Shown: positions 1 to 7,193 of the stretch, piece after piece
Numbering within the stretch: position 1 is the first letter of the stretch
Layout: the number at the start of each line of letters is the position of its first letter
Assembly: GCA_003536295.1 (NCBI GenBank)
Contig: DPZQ01000097.1
Coordinates: 1 to 15,885 of the forward strand
Source: Rhodobacter sp.
Lineage (GTDB): Bacteria > Pseudomonadota > Alphaproteobacteria > Rhodobacterales > Rhodobacteraceae
Direction: 5' to 3'
DNA: 15,885 nt
Notes under the pieces: model-generated
Database searches by the model: none
Told to the model about the DNA's origin: nothing
What the model saw: only the letters and a program-made list of their open reading frames with translations
Made by a program: the position numbers and the translations under genes

Positions 1-378
1 TGACCAATTTAGAAAATCCAAATCATGAGATCGCAAAAATTGTCCGCACTGGCCTGCCAAAATCGACATGCACCGCACTCGCTTTACATCGGCCAATTTG
101 GTGCCTTTAACGGCCAAGAGACTGATTTGCACCCTCACAAAGGTCTCATCAATGATATGAAGGCCACTTTCTGGCAAAAGTGAATGAACATCTGCGACCC
201 GCCCATAAGTCGAATTTTCCACCGCCAGCATCGCCAAGTCGACTGCACCGCTTTTGCATAAGTCAATTGCTTGTTGGAATGTGGAGCACGGTACCGCTTC
301 CATATCTGGACGTGAAAGGTGGCAAGCCTGATGCGAATAGGCGCCTAAATCTCCCTGAAATGCGATACGACCGGTCAT
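1..378 (-). CDS. pheA: Prephenate dehydratase, N-terminal part (cut by window start)
   Basis: This is the first 126 codons of a minus-strand gene whose 3' end lies before base 1. The product should convert prephenate to phenylpyruvate in phenylalanine synthesis in the cytoplasm. The start reads MTGRIAFQGDLGAYSHQAC, the typical opening of the periplasmic-binding-like dehydratase fold, and is followed by LAVENSTYGRV, the family's ENS..G.V motif, and by a LLPESGLHIIDE segment. The catalytic TRF motif and the ACT regulatory domain would lie outside the window. The ATG at 376-378 is preceded by GAGGG at 383-387, and the other ATG just upstream (388-390) runs into a stop, so this start is firm. There is no chorismate mutase domain in front, so this is the stand-alone enzyme type. 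It is divergent from cycM. Confidence 0.9.
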   Translation of the reverse strand, partial: MTGRIAFQGDLGAYSHQACHLSRPDMEAVPCSTFQQAIDLCKSGAVDLAMLAVENSTYGRVADVHSLLPESGLHIIDETFVRVQISLLAVKGTKLADVKRVRCMSILAGQCGQFLRSHDLDFLNWS

Positions 379-498
379 TATGCCCTCATTTTTATAAAAA
401 ACCCTCATATAGAGGCAATTGGTCGCGTTAGTACACCTTGAATCCTCTGGTGGGAAGCGTGTAGATAGGCAAAAAATAACCCTGAAGTAGGACACAGC
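379..498. promoter_or_regulatory. Divergent pheA / cycM intergenic region
   Basis: These 120 bases must hold the promoters of both divergent genes. On the plus strand TTGAAT (438-443) and TAGATA (462-467), 18 bases apart, could serve cycM, but the match is poor. On the minus strand TTGCCT and TATAAA (391-396) are 16 apart, but that start point would fall on the pheA ribosome site, so it is doubtful. A CCCTCAT direct repeat (383-389, 402-408) and a small palindrome CCTC-ATATA-GAGG (403-415) are present. No promoter is assigned with confidence. Confidence 0.3.
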
Positions 499-1020
499 AT
501 GTTCGACACGATGACATTCACCAAAGTTGTAGGCGCCGTTTGTGGTTCGCTTTTGTTGTTTTTATTAGGTTCTTGGGCCTCAGAATCGATTTATTCGATG
601 CATGGCGAAGGCCATGGCGGCGAAGAAGCACAGGCTTATGTAATTGATACTGGTGCGGAAGCTGCAGAATCTGAAGTTGCAGATGCTGGTCCCTCATTTG
701 ATGAGCTGTTCGCTGCCGCGGATGCGGGCGCAGGCGAAAAAGTCTTTGCCAAATGTAAAGCCTGCCATAAAATGGATGGCGCTGACGGCACGGGTCCTCA
801 TCTGAACGGTGTTGTTGGGCGCGGCAAAGCGGCGGTTGCAGGCTTTGGCTATTCGGCCACTTTGGTTGGAATGCAAAGCGACGTATGGTCTCCAGCTAAT
901 CTTGATGGTTTTTTGACCAATCCTAAAAAGTATGCACCTGGCACAAAAATGAGTTTTGCGGGCCTGCCTAAAGCACAAGATCGCGCTAACTTGATAGCTT
1001 GGCTTCAAGCCACGAATTGA
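499..1020 (+). CDS. cycM: Membrane-anchored c-type cytochrome (CycM / cytochrome c552 type)
   Basis: This 173-residue protein is a class I cytochrome c held in the inner membrane by an uncleaved N-terminal helix (about residues 10-26). In Paracoccus and relatives CycM carries electrons from the bc1 complex to the aa3 oxidase. The sequence shows one heme-binding motif, C86-K-A-C89-H90, and a likely axial Met151 in the KYAPGTKMSFAG segment. An acidic Ala/Glu/Gly-rich linker (about 35-75) ties the heme domain to the anchor, as in the family. The start at 499 has AGGA at 489-492; a second ATG at 511 is possible, but the MFDTMT opening matches family members as I remember them. The gene stands alone between pheA and a strong terminator, so it is probably a single transcription unit. 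Confidence 0.92.
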   Translation: MFDTMTFTKVVGAVCGSLLLFLLGSWASESIYSMHGEGHGGEEAQAYVIDTGAEAAESEVADAGPSFDELFAAADAGAGEKVFAKCKACHKMDGADGTGPHLNGVVGRGKAAVAGFGYSATLVGMQSDVWSPANLDGFLTNPKKYAPGTKMSFAGLPKAQDRANLIAWLQATN

Positions 1021-1036
1021 TTGATCAAACGCAGAT

Positions 1037-1075
1037 ATAAAAGGGCCGCCCATCGGGGCGGCCCTTTTATTTTTC
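1037..1075 (+). terminator. Strong intrinsic terminator after cycM
   Basis: A perfect 15-bp inverted repeat (arms 1037-1051 and 1056-1070) has a GC-rich core GGGCCGCCC, a 4-base loop and flanking A and T runs. The stem is followed by a T-rich tail TTTTATTTTT. It starts 16 bases after the cycM stop. Because the arms carry A on one side and T on the other, it could also stop transcription from the opposite strand. It separates cycM from the yej operon. Confidence 0.93.
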
Positions 1076-1096
1076 CAAAATGGCACTTATTGCAAA

Positions 1097-1111
1097 TTCG
1101 CAACTTGCGAA
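1097..1111. promoter_or_regulatory. Perfect 15-base palindrome upstream of yejA (candidate operator)
   Basis: TTCGCAA-C-TTGCGAA is a perfect inverted repeat with 7-base arms and one central base, centred about 65 bases before the yejA start. No U-run follows it, so it does not look like a terminator. It could bind a dimeric regulator of the yej operon. The responsible regulator is not known, and a single copy can arise by chance. Confidence 0.35.
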
Positions 1112-1168
1112 ACCATTGGTTGCTGCCTTAGTTTCATAAGAGAAGTTCTCATTAGATCGAGGTGTCTC

Positions 1169-3088
1169 ATGTCCAAAAGCAAATTCAAAGCAGTTGCTAA
1201 AACACAAAATTCGCACCAAGCCCGTCAAGCTTTTGGTCTACTGAGTTTGGCGCTGATTGGCCTTTTTGTTTTAAGCGGTGCGAAAGTGGTTTTATCGAAA
1301 GATCTGATCAAGGCGCATGGCATCTCGACTTTTGGGGATTTGAAATATGGTGGTGACTTTACCCATTTAGACTACGTAAACCCCGATGCGCCAAAAGGTG
1401 GCTATATCTCGGAATGGACTCAGGGCGGATTTGATTCCATGAACCCATTTTCGCTTAAAGGCCGGGCGGGGGCCATGTCATCGACGATGTTAGAAAGCCT
1501 TCTTGCGGGGACATCAGATGAGATTGGGGCATCTTATTGTTTGATTTGTGAGACGATGGAATATCCGCAAGATCGTTCGTCGGTGATTTTCAATCTGCGC
1601 AAGGATGTTACCTTTTCAGACGGCACTCCACTGACGGCCGATGATGTAATTTTTTCCTTTGAGACTTTTTTGAGCAAAGGCCTTACCGATTTTCGTACTG
1701 TTTTATCGGAACAGGTTGAATCAGCGCGTGCCCTTGATCCTTACCGTGTCGAATTCACCTTTACCCAAGGTAAGCCAACCCGCGATTTGCCCGCCGATAT
1801 GGGGGGCCTGCCGATCTTTTCAAAGGCCCATTATCAATCCAATGGGCTTGACCTAGAAGAGTCAAGTATGACCCCTCTTTTGGGGAGCGGCCCCTATGTG
1901 CCTGACCGCGTCATTGTTGGTCAAACATTGAGCTATAAGCGCAATCCAAACTATTGGGGTGCCGTGCATCCTTTGATGAAGGGCACCAATAATTTTGATG
2001 AAATACGCATAGAATATTTCTCCGATGGCAATGCTGCGTTTGAGGCTTTTAAAGCGGGAACATATACGTTTCGCAACGAAAATTCGTCAAAATCTTGGGC
2101 CACCTCTTATGATTTTCCAGCCCTTGAGGCGGGCCATGTCGTCAAGGCTGAGCTGCCCTCGGGCGACAAAGCCTCAGGGCAGGCCTTTTTGTTCAATTTG
2201 CGGCGCGAAAAATTCCAAGACCTGCGCGTACGTGAAGCGATTGCTTTGATGTTCAATTTTGAATGGTCGAATGAAACTTTGTTTTATGGGCTTTATGCGC
2301 GGATTAATTCGGTTTGGGAAAACACCTGGCAGGCAGCTGAAGGCGTGCCCCGATTGGCGGAACTTTCCCATCTACAACCTTTGGTTGATGCGGGTTTGTT
2401 GCAACCCACAATATTAACTAATACGGCGATTAACGGAGATGTTTCGGGCGCCAAGCAGCTTGATCGTGGTAATTTGCGCAAGGCCAGCGCTTTACTTGAT
2501 GCCGCAGGCTGGGCGGTTGGCTCCGACGGAATGCGCGCAAATGCGGTGGGTGAAAAGCTGCGGGTTGAGTTTTTGAACGACAGCCCTGCCTTTGACCGCG
2601 TGATCTTGCCCTACGTCGAAAATCTTAAAGCCCTGGGAATTGATGCCATGATGACCAAGGTCGACGACGCGCAATATACGGACCGCACGCGCCCGCCCTC
2701 ATATGATTTTGACATCATCTCATCGAGAGCTAGATCAGGTTATTTTTCAGGGTCGGAGCTAAAACAGTTCTATGGTTCACAAACGGCGGATGTGTCGGCC
2801 TTTAATGTGATGGGCCTTAAAAGCGCCGCGGTCGATCGTCTGATCGACGATGTGATGGCCGCCACTAGCAAACAGGCCTTGACCGATGCGACCATGGCGC
2901 TGGACCGTGTGCTTAGGGCCGAACGGTTTTGGGTTCCTCAGTGGTATAAAAACAAACATACCGTCGCTTATTATGACCAGTATGAACATCCCCAAACCCT
3001 GCCTCCTTATGCTTTGGGTGAGTTGGATTTTTGGTGGTTTAACCCTGAAAAAGCCGCAAAATTAAAGTCACAGGGGGCGTTGCGTTAA
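1169..3088 (+). CDS. yejA: Extracellular solute-binding protein family 5, YejA (peptide importer)
   Basis: This 639-residue periplasmic protein captures peptide substrates and delivers them to YejBEF. In E. coli the system takes up microcin C, and in Brucella and Sinorhizobium it is linked to antimicrobial peptide handling; the substrate here is unknown. A basic N-region of about 20 residues precedes a hydrophobic stretch (about 21-38), with a possible cleavage after SGA (residue 38). The mature start, HGISTFGDLKYGGDFTHLDY followed by VNPDAPKGG, is typical of YejA. Further family features are RKDVTFSDGTPLTADDVIFS and, near the end, RFWVPQWYKNKHTVAYY. The ATG at 1169 follows GAGGT at 1159-1163. 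Length is close to other alphaproteobacterial YejA proteins. It is the first gene of yejABEF, with 34 bases before yejB. Confidence 0.93.
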   Translation: MSKSKFKAVAKTQNSHQARQAFGLLSLALIGLFVLSGAKVVLSKDLIKAHGISTFGDLKYGGDFTHLDYVNPDAPKGGYISEWTQGGFDSMNPFSLKGRAGAMSSTMLESLLAGTSDEIGASYCLICETMEYPQDRSSVIFNLRKDVTFSDGTPLTADDVIFSFETFLSKGLTDFRTVLSEQVESARALDPYRVEFTFTQGKPTRDLPADMGGLPIFSKAHYQSNGLDLEESSMTPLLGSGPYVPDRVIVGQTLSYKRNPNYWGAVHPLMKGTNNFDEIRIEYFSDGNAAFEAFKAGTYTFRNENSSKSWATSYDFPALEAGHVVKAELPSGDKASGQAFLFNLRREKFQDLRVREAIALMFNFEWSNETLFYGLYARINSVWENTWQAAEGVPRLAELSHLQPLVDAGLLQPTILTNTAINGDVSGAKQLDRGNLRKASALLDAAGWAVGSDGMRANAVGEKLRVEFLNDSPAFDRVILPYVENLKALGIDAMMTKVDDAQYTDRTRPPSYDFDIISSRARSGYFSGSELKQFYGSQTADVSAFNVMGLKSAAVDRLIDDVMAATSKQALTDATMALDRVLRAERFWVPQWYKNKHTVAYYDQYEHPQTLPPYALGELDFWWFNPEKAAKLKSQGALR

Positions 3089-3122
3089 TGACGCTCGATC
3101 TTTTAGGGCAAGGTGGGGAGGC

Positions 3123-4280
3123 ATGACGGCATACCTTTTGCGGAGGCTATTATTGGTCATTCCAACGCTGATTGGCATCATGGTGATCAATTTTGCGCTG
3201 ACACAATTTGTGCCAGGTGGACCTGTTGAGCAGGTGCTTGCGCGCCTAGAGGGTGAGGGGGATGCTTTTTCTGCCATCACAGGCGGTGGAAATGACGCGG
3301 CAATGGGCCAAGATCAGGGCATGGCAGATGAACGTTACATCGGTTCGCGCGGGTTGCCTCCCGAGTTTATTGACGATCTTGAACGTCAGTTCGGCTTCGC
3401 CCGCATTATTTGTGAAGAAGGGTTCACAGGCAAACCATCGACCAAGGTCCCCGAATGCTACAAAGAAACGATCGGCGTTTTTGAGCGCTTTACAATTATG
3501 ATGAGCAACTATGCGAGGCTTGATTTTGGGGAAAGTTATTTCAGGTCTATTGGGGTCTTAGAGCTTGTGCTAGAGAAAATGCCTGTCTCGATCAGTCTGG
3601 GGCTTTGGTCAACGCTTTTGGCCTATATGATTTCTATTCCCTTAGGCATTCGAAAAGCGGTCCGCGACGGATCGCAGTTTGACACATGGACTAGTGGTGC
3701 AATCATTATTGGCTATGCTATCCCTGGCTTTTTGTTCGCAATTGTTTTGCTGGTGGTCTTTGCTGGCGGTTCATATGTGCGGTGGTTTCCGTTGCGGGGC
3801 CTAACCTCGGACGGATTTGTCGATATGTCGCTCTTTGGCAAGGCGGTTGATTATCTGTGGCACATCACTTTGCCGGTTCTTGCTTCGACCATCTCGGCTT
3901 TTGCTACGCTGACTTTGCTGACCAAAAACAGTTTTTTGGATGAGATCCGCAAACAATATGTCATGACCGCCCGCGCTAAAGGCCTAAGCGAAAAATCTGT
4001 GCTTTATGGCCATGTCTTTCGCAATGCGATGTTGATTGTTATTGCCTCATTTCCTGCGGTATTTATCGGGGTCTTTTTTGGGGGCAGCTTGATTATCGAG
4101 ACGATATTTTCGTTAGATGGACTGGGCCGTTTGGGCTTTGAAGCGGCAGTGTCGCGTGATTATCCTGTTGTTTTTGGAACGCTTTTTGTCTTTGGGCTTT
4201 TGGGATTGGTGGTGGGTATCATCTCAGATCTGATGTATGTCTGGATTGATCCGCGTATTGATTTTGAAGGCCAAGGTTAG
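3123..4280 (+). CDS. yejB: Peptide ABC transporter permease YejB
   Basis: This 385-residue inner-membrane permease forms the channel with YejE. The first helix (MTAYLLRRLLLVIPTLIGIM) is followed by an extracytoplasmic region and then a core of several membrane helices. The coupling (EAA) loop, TARAKGLSEKSVLYGHVFRN (about 282-301), is the contact site for YejF. The ending DPRIDFEGQG matches E. coli YejB as I recall it. It is about 20 residues longer than E. coli YejB because of an insertion near residues 94-115 that carries Cys97 and Cys112. The ribosome site GGGGAGG lies just before ATG 3123. Its stop is one base before the yejE start, so the two are translationally coupled. Confidence 0.95.
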   Translation: MTAYLLRRLLLVIPTLIGIMVINFALTQFVPGGPVEQVLARLEGEGDAFSAITGGGNDAAMGQDQGMADERYIGSRGLPPEFIDDLERQFGFARIICEEGFTGKPSTKVPECYKETIGVFERFTIMMSNYARLDFGESYFRSIGVLELVLEKMPVSISLGLWSTLLAYMISIPLGIRKAVRDGSQFDTWTSGAIIIGYAIPGFLFAIVLLVVFAGGSYVRWFPLRGLTSDGFVDMSLFGKAVDYLWHITLPVLASTISAFATLTLLTKNSFLDEIRKQYVMTARAKGLSEKSVLYGHVFRNAMLIVIASFPAVFIGVFFGGSLIIETIFSLDGLGRLGFEAAVSRDYPVVFGTLFVFGLLGLVVGIISDLMYVWIDPRIDFEGQG

Positions 4281-4281
4281 C

Positions 4282-5391
4282 ATGCCCTTATCCCCCATTC
4301 AGGCGAGACGTTGGCGCAATTTCAAATCCAACAAGCGGGCTTTTTGGTCTTTGGTCTTGTTTAGCTTTCTTTTCGTGCTGTCGCTTTTCGCCGAGCTGTT
4401 GGCCAACGACAAGCCTCTTTTGGTGCAGTATAGAGGCGATTTTTATGTGCCTTTCGCCAAATTTTATCCCGAAACAACGTTTGGCGGCGATTTCCTCACT
4501 GAGGCCGGCTACCGTGATGTTGAAGTTCGCTGCTTGATTTCCTCGGGCGGTAGTGACGCCTGTTGGGATGACCCTGATACTATCTGGGCCGAGGCGCGCG
4601 ACAACGGCAGTGTCGAGGGGCAACCCATTGCGCAAGGCTGGGTGCTTTGGCCTCCAATTCCCTATTCTTATAACAGCATCAACAGTTTGGGGCGTGCAGC
4701 TCCAAGCCCGCCTGATGCTGATCATTGGCTTGGTACCGACGATACCGCGCGCGACGTTTTGGCGCGGGTCATTTATGGGTTTCGTTTGTCAGTGTCTTTT
4801 GCGCTGATTGTGACGCTGTTCACCTCGATCATCGGGATCACTGCGGGGGCGGTGCAAGGTTATTTTGGTGGACTGATTGATTTAATTTTTCAGCGCGTGA
4901 TTGAGCTCTGGGGGGCCACCCCAAGCCTTTATGTGATTATCATAGTAGCTGCGATGTGGCAGATGAGTTTTTGGCTGTTAATCGGGCTCATGGTGTTGTT
5001 TGGTTGGACGGCTTTGGTAGGTGTGGTACGTGCCGAATTTTTGCGGGCGCGCAATTTTGAATATGTGCGCGCCGCCCGGGCTCTTGGGGTAAGTGACGGC
5101 ATAATCATGTTTCGACATGTTCTGCCTAATGCGATGGTCGCCACTTTGACAATGTTGCCCTTTTTGGTGACAGGGACGATTGGCTCTCTCGCGGCTCTTG
5201 ATTTCTTAGGTTTTGGCTTACCAGCCTCGGCCCCCTCGTTGGGTGAGTTGACCCAGCAAGCCAAGCAAAATCTGCAAGCCCCCTGGTTGGGCTTTACGGC
5301 TTTTTTCACCTTTGCGTTAATGCTCAGCTTACTTGTGTTCATGTTTGAAGGGCTTCGTGACGCATTTGATCCTAGAAAGACCTTTAGATGA
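4282..5391 (+). CDS. yejE: Peptide ABC transporter permease YejE
   Basis: This 369-residue inner-membrane permease pairs with YejB. I place the start at ATG 4282, because MPLSPIQARRWRNFKSNKRA aligns with the E. coli YejE N-terminus. A longer frame from 4237 would overlap yejB by 44 bases. A first helix (about 20-42) and NDKPLLVQY are followed by an extracytoplasmic region and WLGTDDTARDVLARVIYG, the entry to the binding-protein-dependent transport domain. The EAA loop is AARALGVSDGIIMFRHVLPN. The ending LRDAFDPRK is typical. An insertion relative to E. coli (about residues 80-115) contains Cys84 and Cys94. Its last four bases overlap the yejF start (ATGA). Confidence 0.95.
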   Translation: MPLSPIQARRWRNFKSNKRAFWSLVLFSFLFVLSLFAELLANDKPLLVQYRGDFYVPFAKFYPETTFGGDFLTEAGYRDVEVRCLISSGGSDACWDDPDTIWAEARDNGSVEGQPIAQGWVLWPPIPYSYNSINSLGRAAPSPPDADHWLGTDDTARDVLARVIYGFRLSVSFALIVTLFTSIIGITAGAVQGYFGGLIDLIFQRVIELWGATPSLYVIIIVAAMWQMSFWLLIGLMVLFGWTALVGVVRAEFLRARNFEYVRAARALGVSDGIIMFRHVLPNAMVATLTMLPFLVTGTIGSLAALDFLGFGLPASAPSLGELTQQAKQNLQAPWLGFTAFFTFALMLSLLVFMFEGLRDAFDPRKTFR

Positions 5392-6989
5392 GCGTGCTGC
5401 ATGTTTCAGATTTAAACGTGCGGTTTGTCCAAGATGGGCAGATTATCCATGCAGTGAGGGGTGTATCGTTTAGCGTGGCTGCAGGTGAAACGGTAGCTTT
5501 GGTGGGGGAAAGTGGCTCGGGAAAATCGGTCACGGCCTTGGCGACTCTTTCACTTTTGACCGACGCCGCGCAGGTGACGGGATCGGTGCAGTTTGATGGG
5601 ATCGAAGTGATCGGCGCACAACAAGGTCTGCTACAAGAGCTACGCGGAAATGAAATTAGCTTTATCTTTCAAGAGCCGATGACCAGCTTAAATCCGCTGC
5701 ATAGCATTGAAAAACAACTAACCGAGTCGCTGACCCTACACCAAGGGCTTAGTGGTGGCGCGGCGAGGGCACGTGTGATTTCTTTGTTGGAAAAAGTAGG
5801 TATTTTAGACGGCGAAAGTCGCCTTGGGGCTTATCCGCACCAATTGTCGGGCGGTCAACGTCAAAGGGTGATGATTGCGATGGCACTGGCGAATGGCCCT
5901 AAGCTTTTGATCGCGGATGAGCCAACCACAGCGCTGGATGTCACGATCCAAGCGCAAATATTAAAGCTGCTGAATGATCTTAAAAAATCCGAAGGCTTAA
6001 GCCTTTTGTTTATCACGCATGATCTGGGTATTGTGCGAGCCATTGCTGACCGTGTCTGTGTCATGCAAAATGGCCAAATCGTTGAACATGCCGAAACGGC
6101 GGCGCTATTTAATTATCCGCAGCATCCCTATACTAAAACATTGCTCGTGGCAGAGCCAAAAGCAACACCACCCAAACCCGCAAGCAAAGGCGCTCCTATT
6201 CTTGAAACCGAGGACCTGCGTGTTTGGTATCCCATTCAGCGCGGCCTTTTCCGCCGTACTGTGGGCCATGTGCAAGCTGTCAACCGTGCTTCGATCGCAG
6301 TGCGCCCGGGCGAAACCTTGGGCATTGTCGGGGAAAGTGGATCGGGAAAAAGTACTTTAGCCTTGGCTATCTTGCGCCTAGTTGCCAGCCAAGGAAAAAT
6401 TTATTTTCAAGGTACAGAGATTAGCAATCTTTCGTCCCAAGAGATGCGCGCTTTGCGGCGCGACATTCAAGTTGTGTTTCAGGACCCGTTCGGCAGCCTA
6501 TCGCCGCGTATGACGGTCGAAGAAATCATAGCCGAAGGTCTAAAAGTCCATCAGTCTCAGGACAAGGCGCGCCATCACGAACTTGTGGCGCAAATGATGC
6601 GTGAAGTGGGCTTAGATCCTGCTGCTATGACGCGCTATCCGCATGAGTTTTCAGGTGGCCAGCGCCAACGTGTTGCCATTGCTCGCGCCATGGTCCTGCG
6701 CCCCAAACTTTTGGTTCTGGACGAGCCTACCTCGGCGCTTGATATGACGGTGCAGGTTCAAATTGTTGATCTGTTGCGCGACCTTCAGGCCAAACATGGT
6801 CTGGCCTATATTTTCATCAGCCATGATTTACGGGTGGTGCGTGCACTTGCCAACCACCTTATAGTTATGAAAGAGGGTGACATTGTTGAAGAAGGCCCCG
6901 CTCACGCAGTGTTTGAGTCACCAAAGGCTGAATATACCAAGGCTTTGTTGGCAGCAGCGCTCGGGGGTGGTTTTCTTAGCTTCAGGTAA
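5388..6989 (+). CDS. yejF: Peptide ABC transporter ATP-binding protein YejF (two ATPase domains)
   Basis: This 533-residue cytoplasmic protein powers the YejBE channel and holds both ATPase halves in one chain. Domain 1 has Walker A GESGSGKS (40-47), signature LSGGQ (153-157) and Walker B with D177-E178. Domain 2 has Walker A GESGSGKS (315-322), signature FSGGQ (421-425) and Walker B with D445-E446. Each half also shows the ITHDL or ISHDL switch histidine. The oligopeptide-transporter C-terminal segment follows domain 1 (YPQHPYTKTLL) and recurs in altered form after domain 2 (AEYTKALLAA). All catalytic motifs are intact, so the ATPase should be active. The ATG overlaps the yejE stop. It is the last gene of the operon; no strong terminator follows. 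Confidence 0.96.
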   Translation: MSVLHVSDLNVRFVQDGQIIHAVRGVSFSVAAGETVALVGESGSGKSVTALATLSLLTDAAQVTGSVQFDGIEVIGAQQGLLQELRGNEISFIFQEPMTSLNPLHSIEKQLTESLTLHQGLSGGAARARVISLLEKVGILDGESRLGAYPHQLSGGQRQRVMIAMALANGPKLLIADEPTTALDVTIQAQILKLLNDLKKSEGLSLLFITHDLGIVRAIADRVCVMQNGQIVEHAETAALFNYPQHPYTKTLLVAEPKATPPKPASKGAPILETEDLRVWYPIQRGLFRRTVGHVQAVNRASIAVRPGETLGIVGESGSGKSTLALAILRLVASQGKIYFQGTEISNLSSQEMRALRRDIQVVFQDPFGSLSPRMTVEEIIAEGLKVHQSQDKARHHELVAQMMREVGLDPAAMTRYPHEFSGGQRQRVAIARAMVLRPKLLVLDEPTSALDMTVQVQIVDLLRDLQAKHGLAYIFISHDLRVVRALANHLIVMKEGDIVEEGPAHAVFESPKAEYTKALLAAALGGGFLSFR

Positions 6990-7174
6990 TAGTAATTTAT
7001 TTTATAAGTAATTGGCTTTAACGTTGTATTTAAATACTCGAACTTTTCCGCCCAATATTTGTATGTGAAGCCTGCCGCGGTTGGCTGGAGGCATTAGTGC
7101 TTGGCCTCTTTGATTTTCTTGTCGAAATTTGTGAAGTTTGTCGAAATCTTTGGCCTTAAAGCCAAAGCTTAGGG
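6990..7174. other. Gap between convergent yejF and carboxypeptidase gene
   Basis: This AT-rich 185-base gap lies where the yej operon and the carboxypeptidase gene meet tail to tail. For the plus strand, a weak stem GAGGC/GCCTC (7088-7092 and 7104-7108, 11-base loop) is followed by a T-rich stretch (7109-7120) and might end yejF transcription. A 10-base direct repeat TTGTCGAAAT sits at 7119-7128 and 7138-7147. I see no convincing gene. Confidence 0.4.
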
Positions 7175-7193
7175 TTAATCTACACCGATTAAC
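7148..7193 (-). terminator. Two tandem hairpins at the end of the carboxypeptidase gene
   Basis: Read on the minus strand, GTTAATC-6-GATTAAC (7193 to 7174) covers the stop codon. It is followed by CTTTGGC-6-GCCAAAG (7167 to 7148). Both stems are perfect 7-bp repeats with 6-base loops. No good U-run follows the second stem, so this may be a weak terminator or a 3' RNA-protecting structure rather than a standard intrinsic terminator. Confidence 0.4.

Noticed and set aside
180..431. Plus-strand 83-codon open frame near the window start
   Set aside because: It lies opposite the clear prephenate dehydratase frame on the minus strand, and its translation has no family features.
1017..1028. TTGATTGATCAA at the end of cycM as an FNR site
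   Set aside because: The spacing is two instead of four bases and it overlaps the cycM stop codon just before a terminator.
4288..5402. Long minus-strand open frames opposite yejE
   Set aside because: They are shadows of yejE, rich in Arg, Pro and Lys, with no start signals and no known domains.
7174..7193. Paired TTAA motifs as a CtrA-binding site
   Set aside because: The gap between the TTAA motifs is ten bases rather than seven, and the site lies at the 3' end of a gene.
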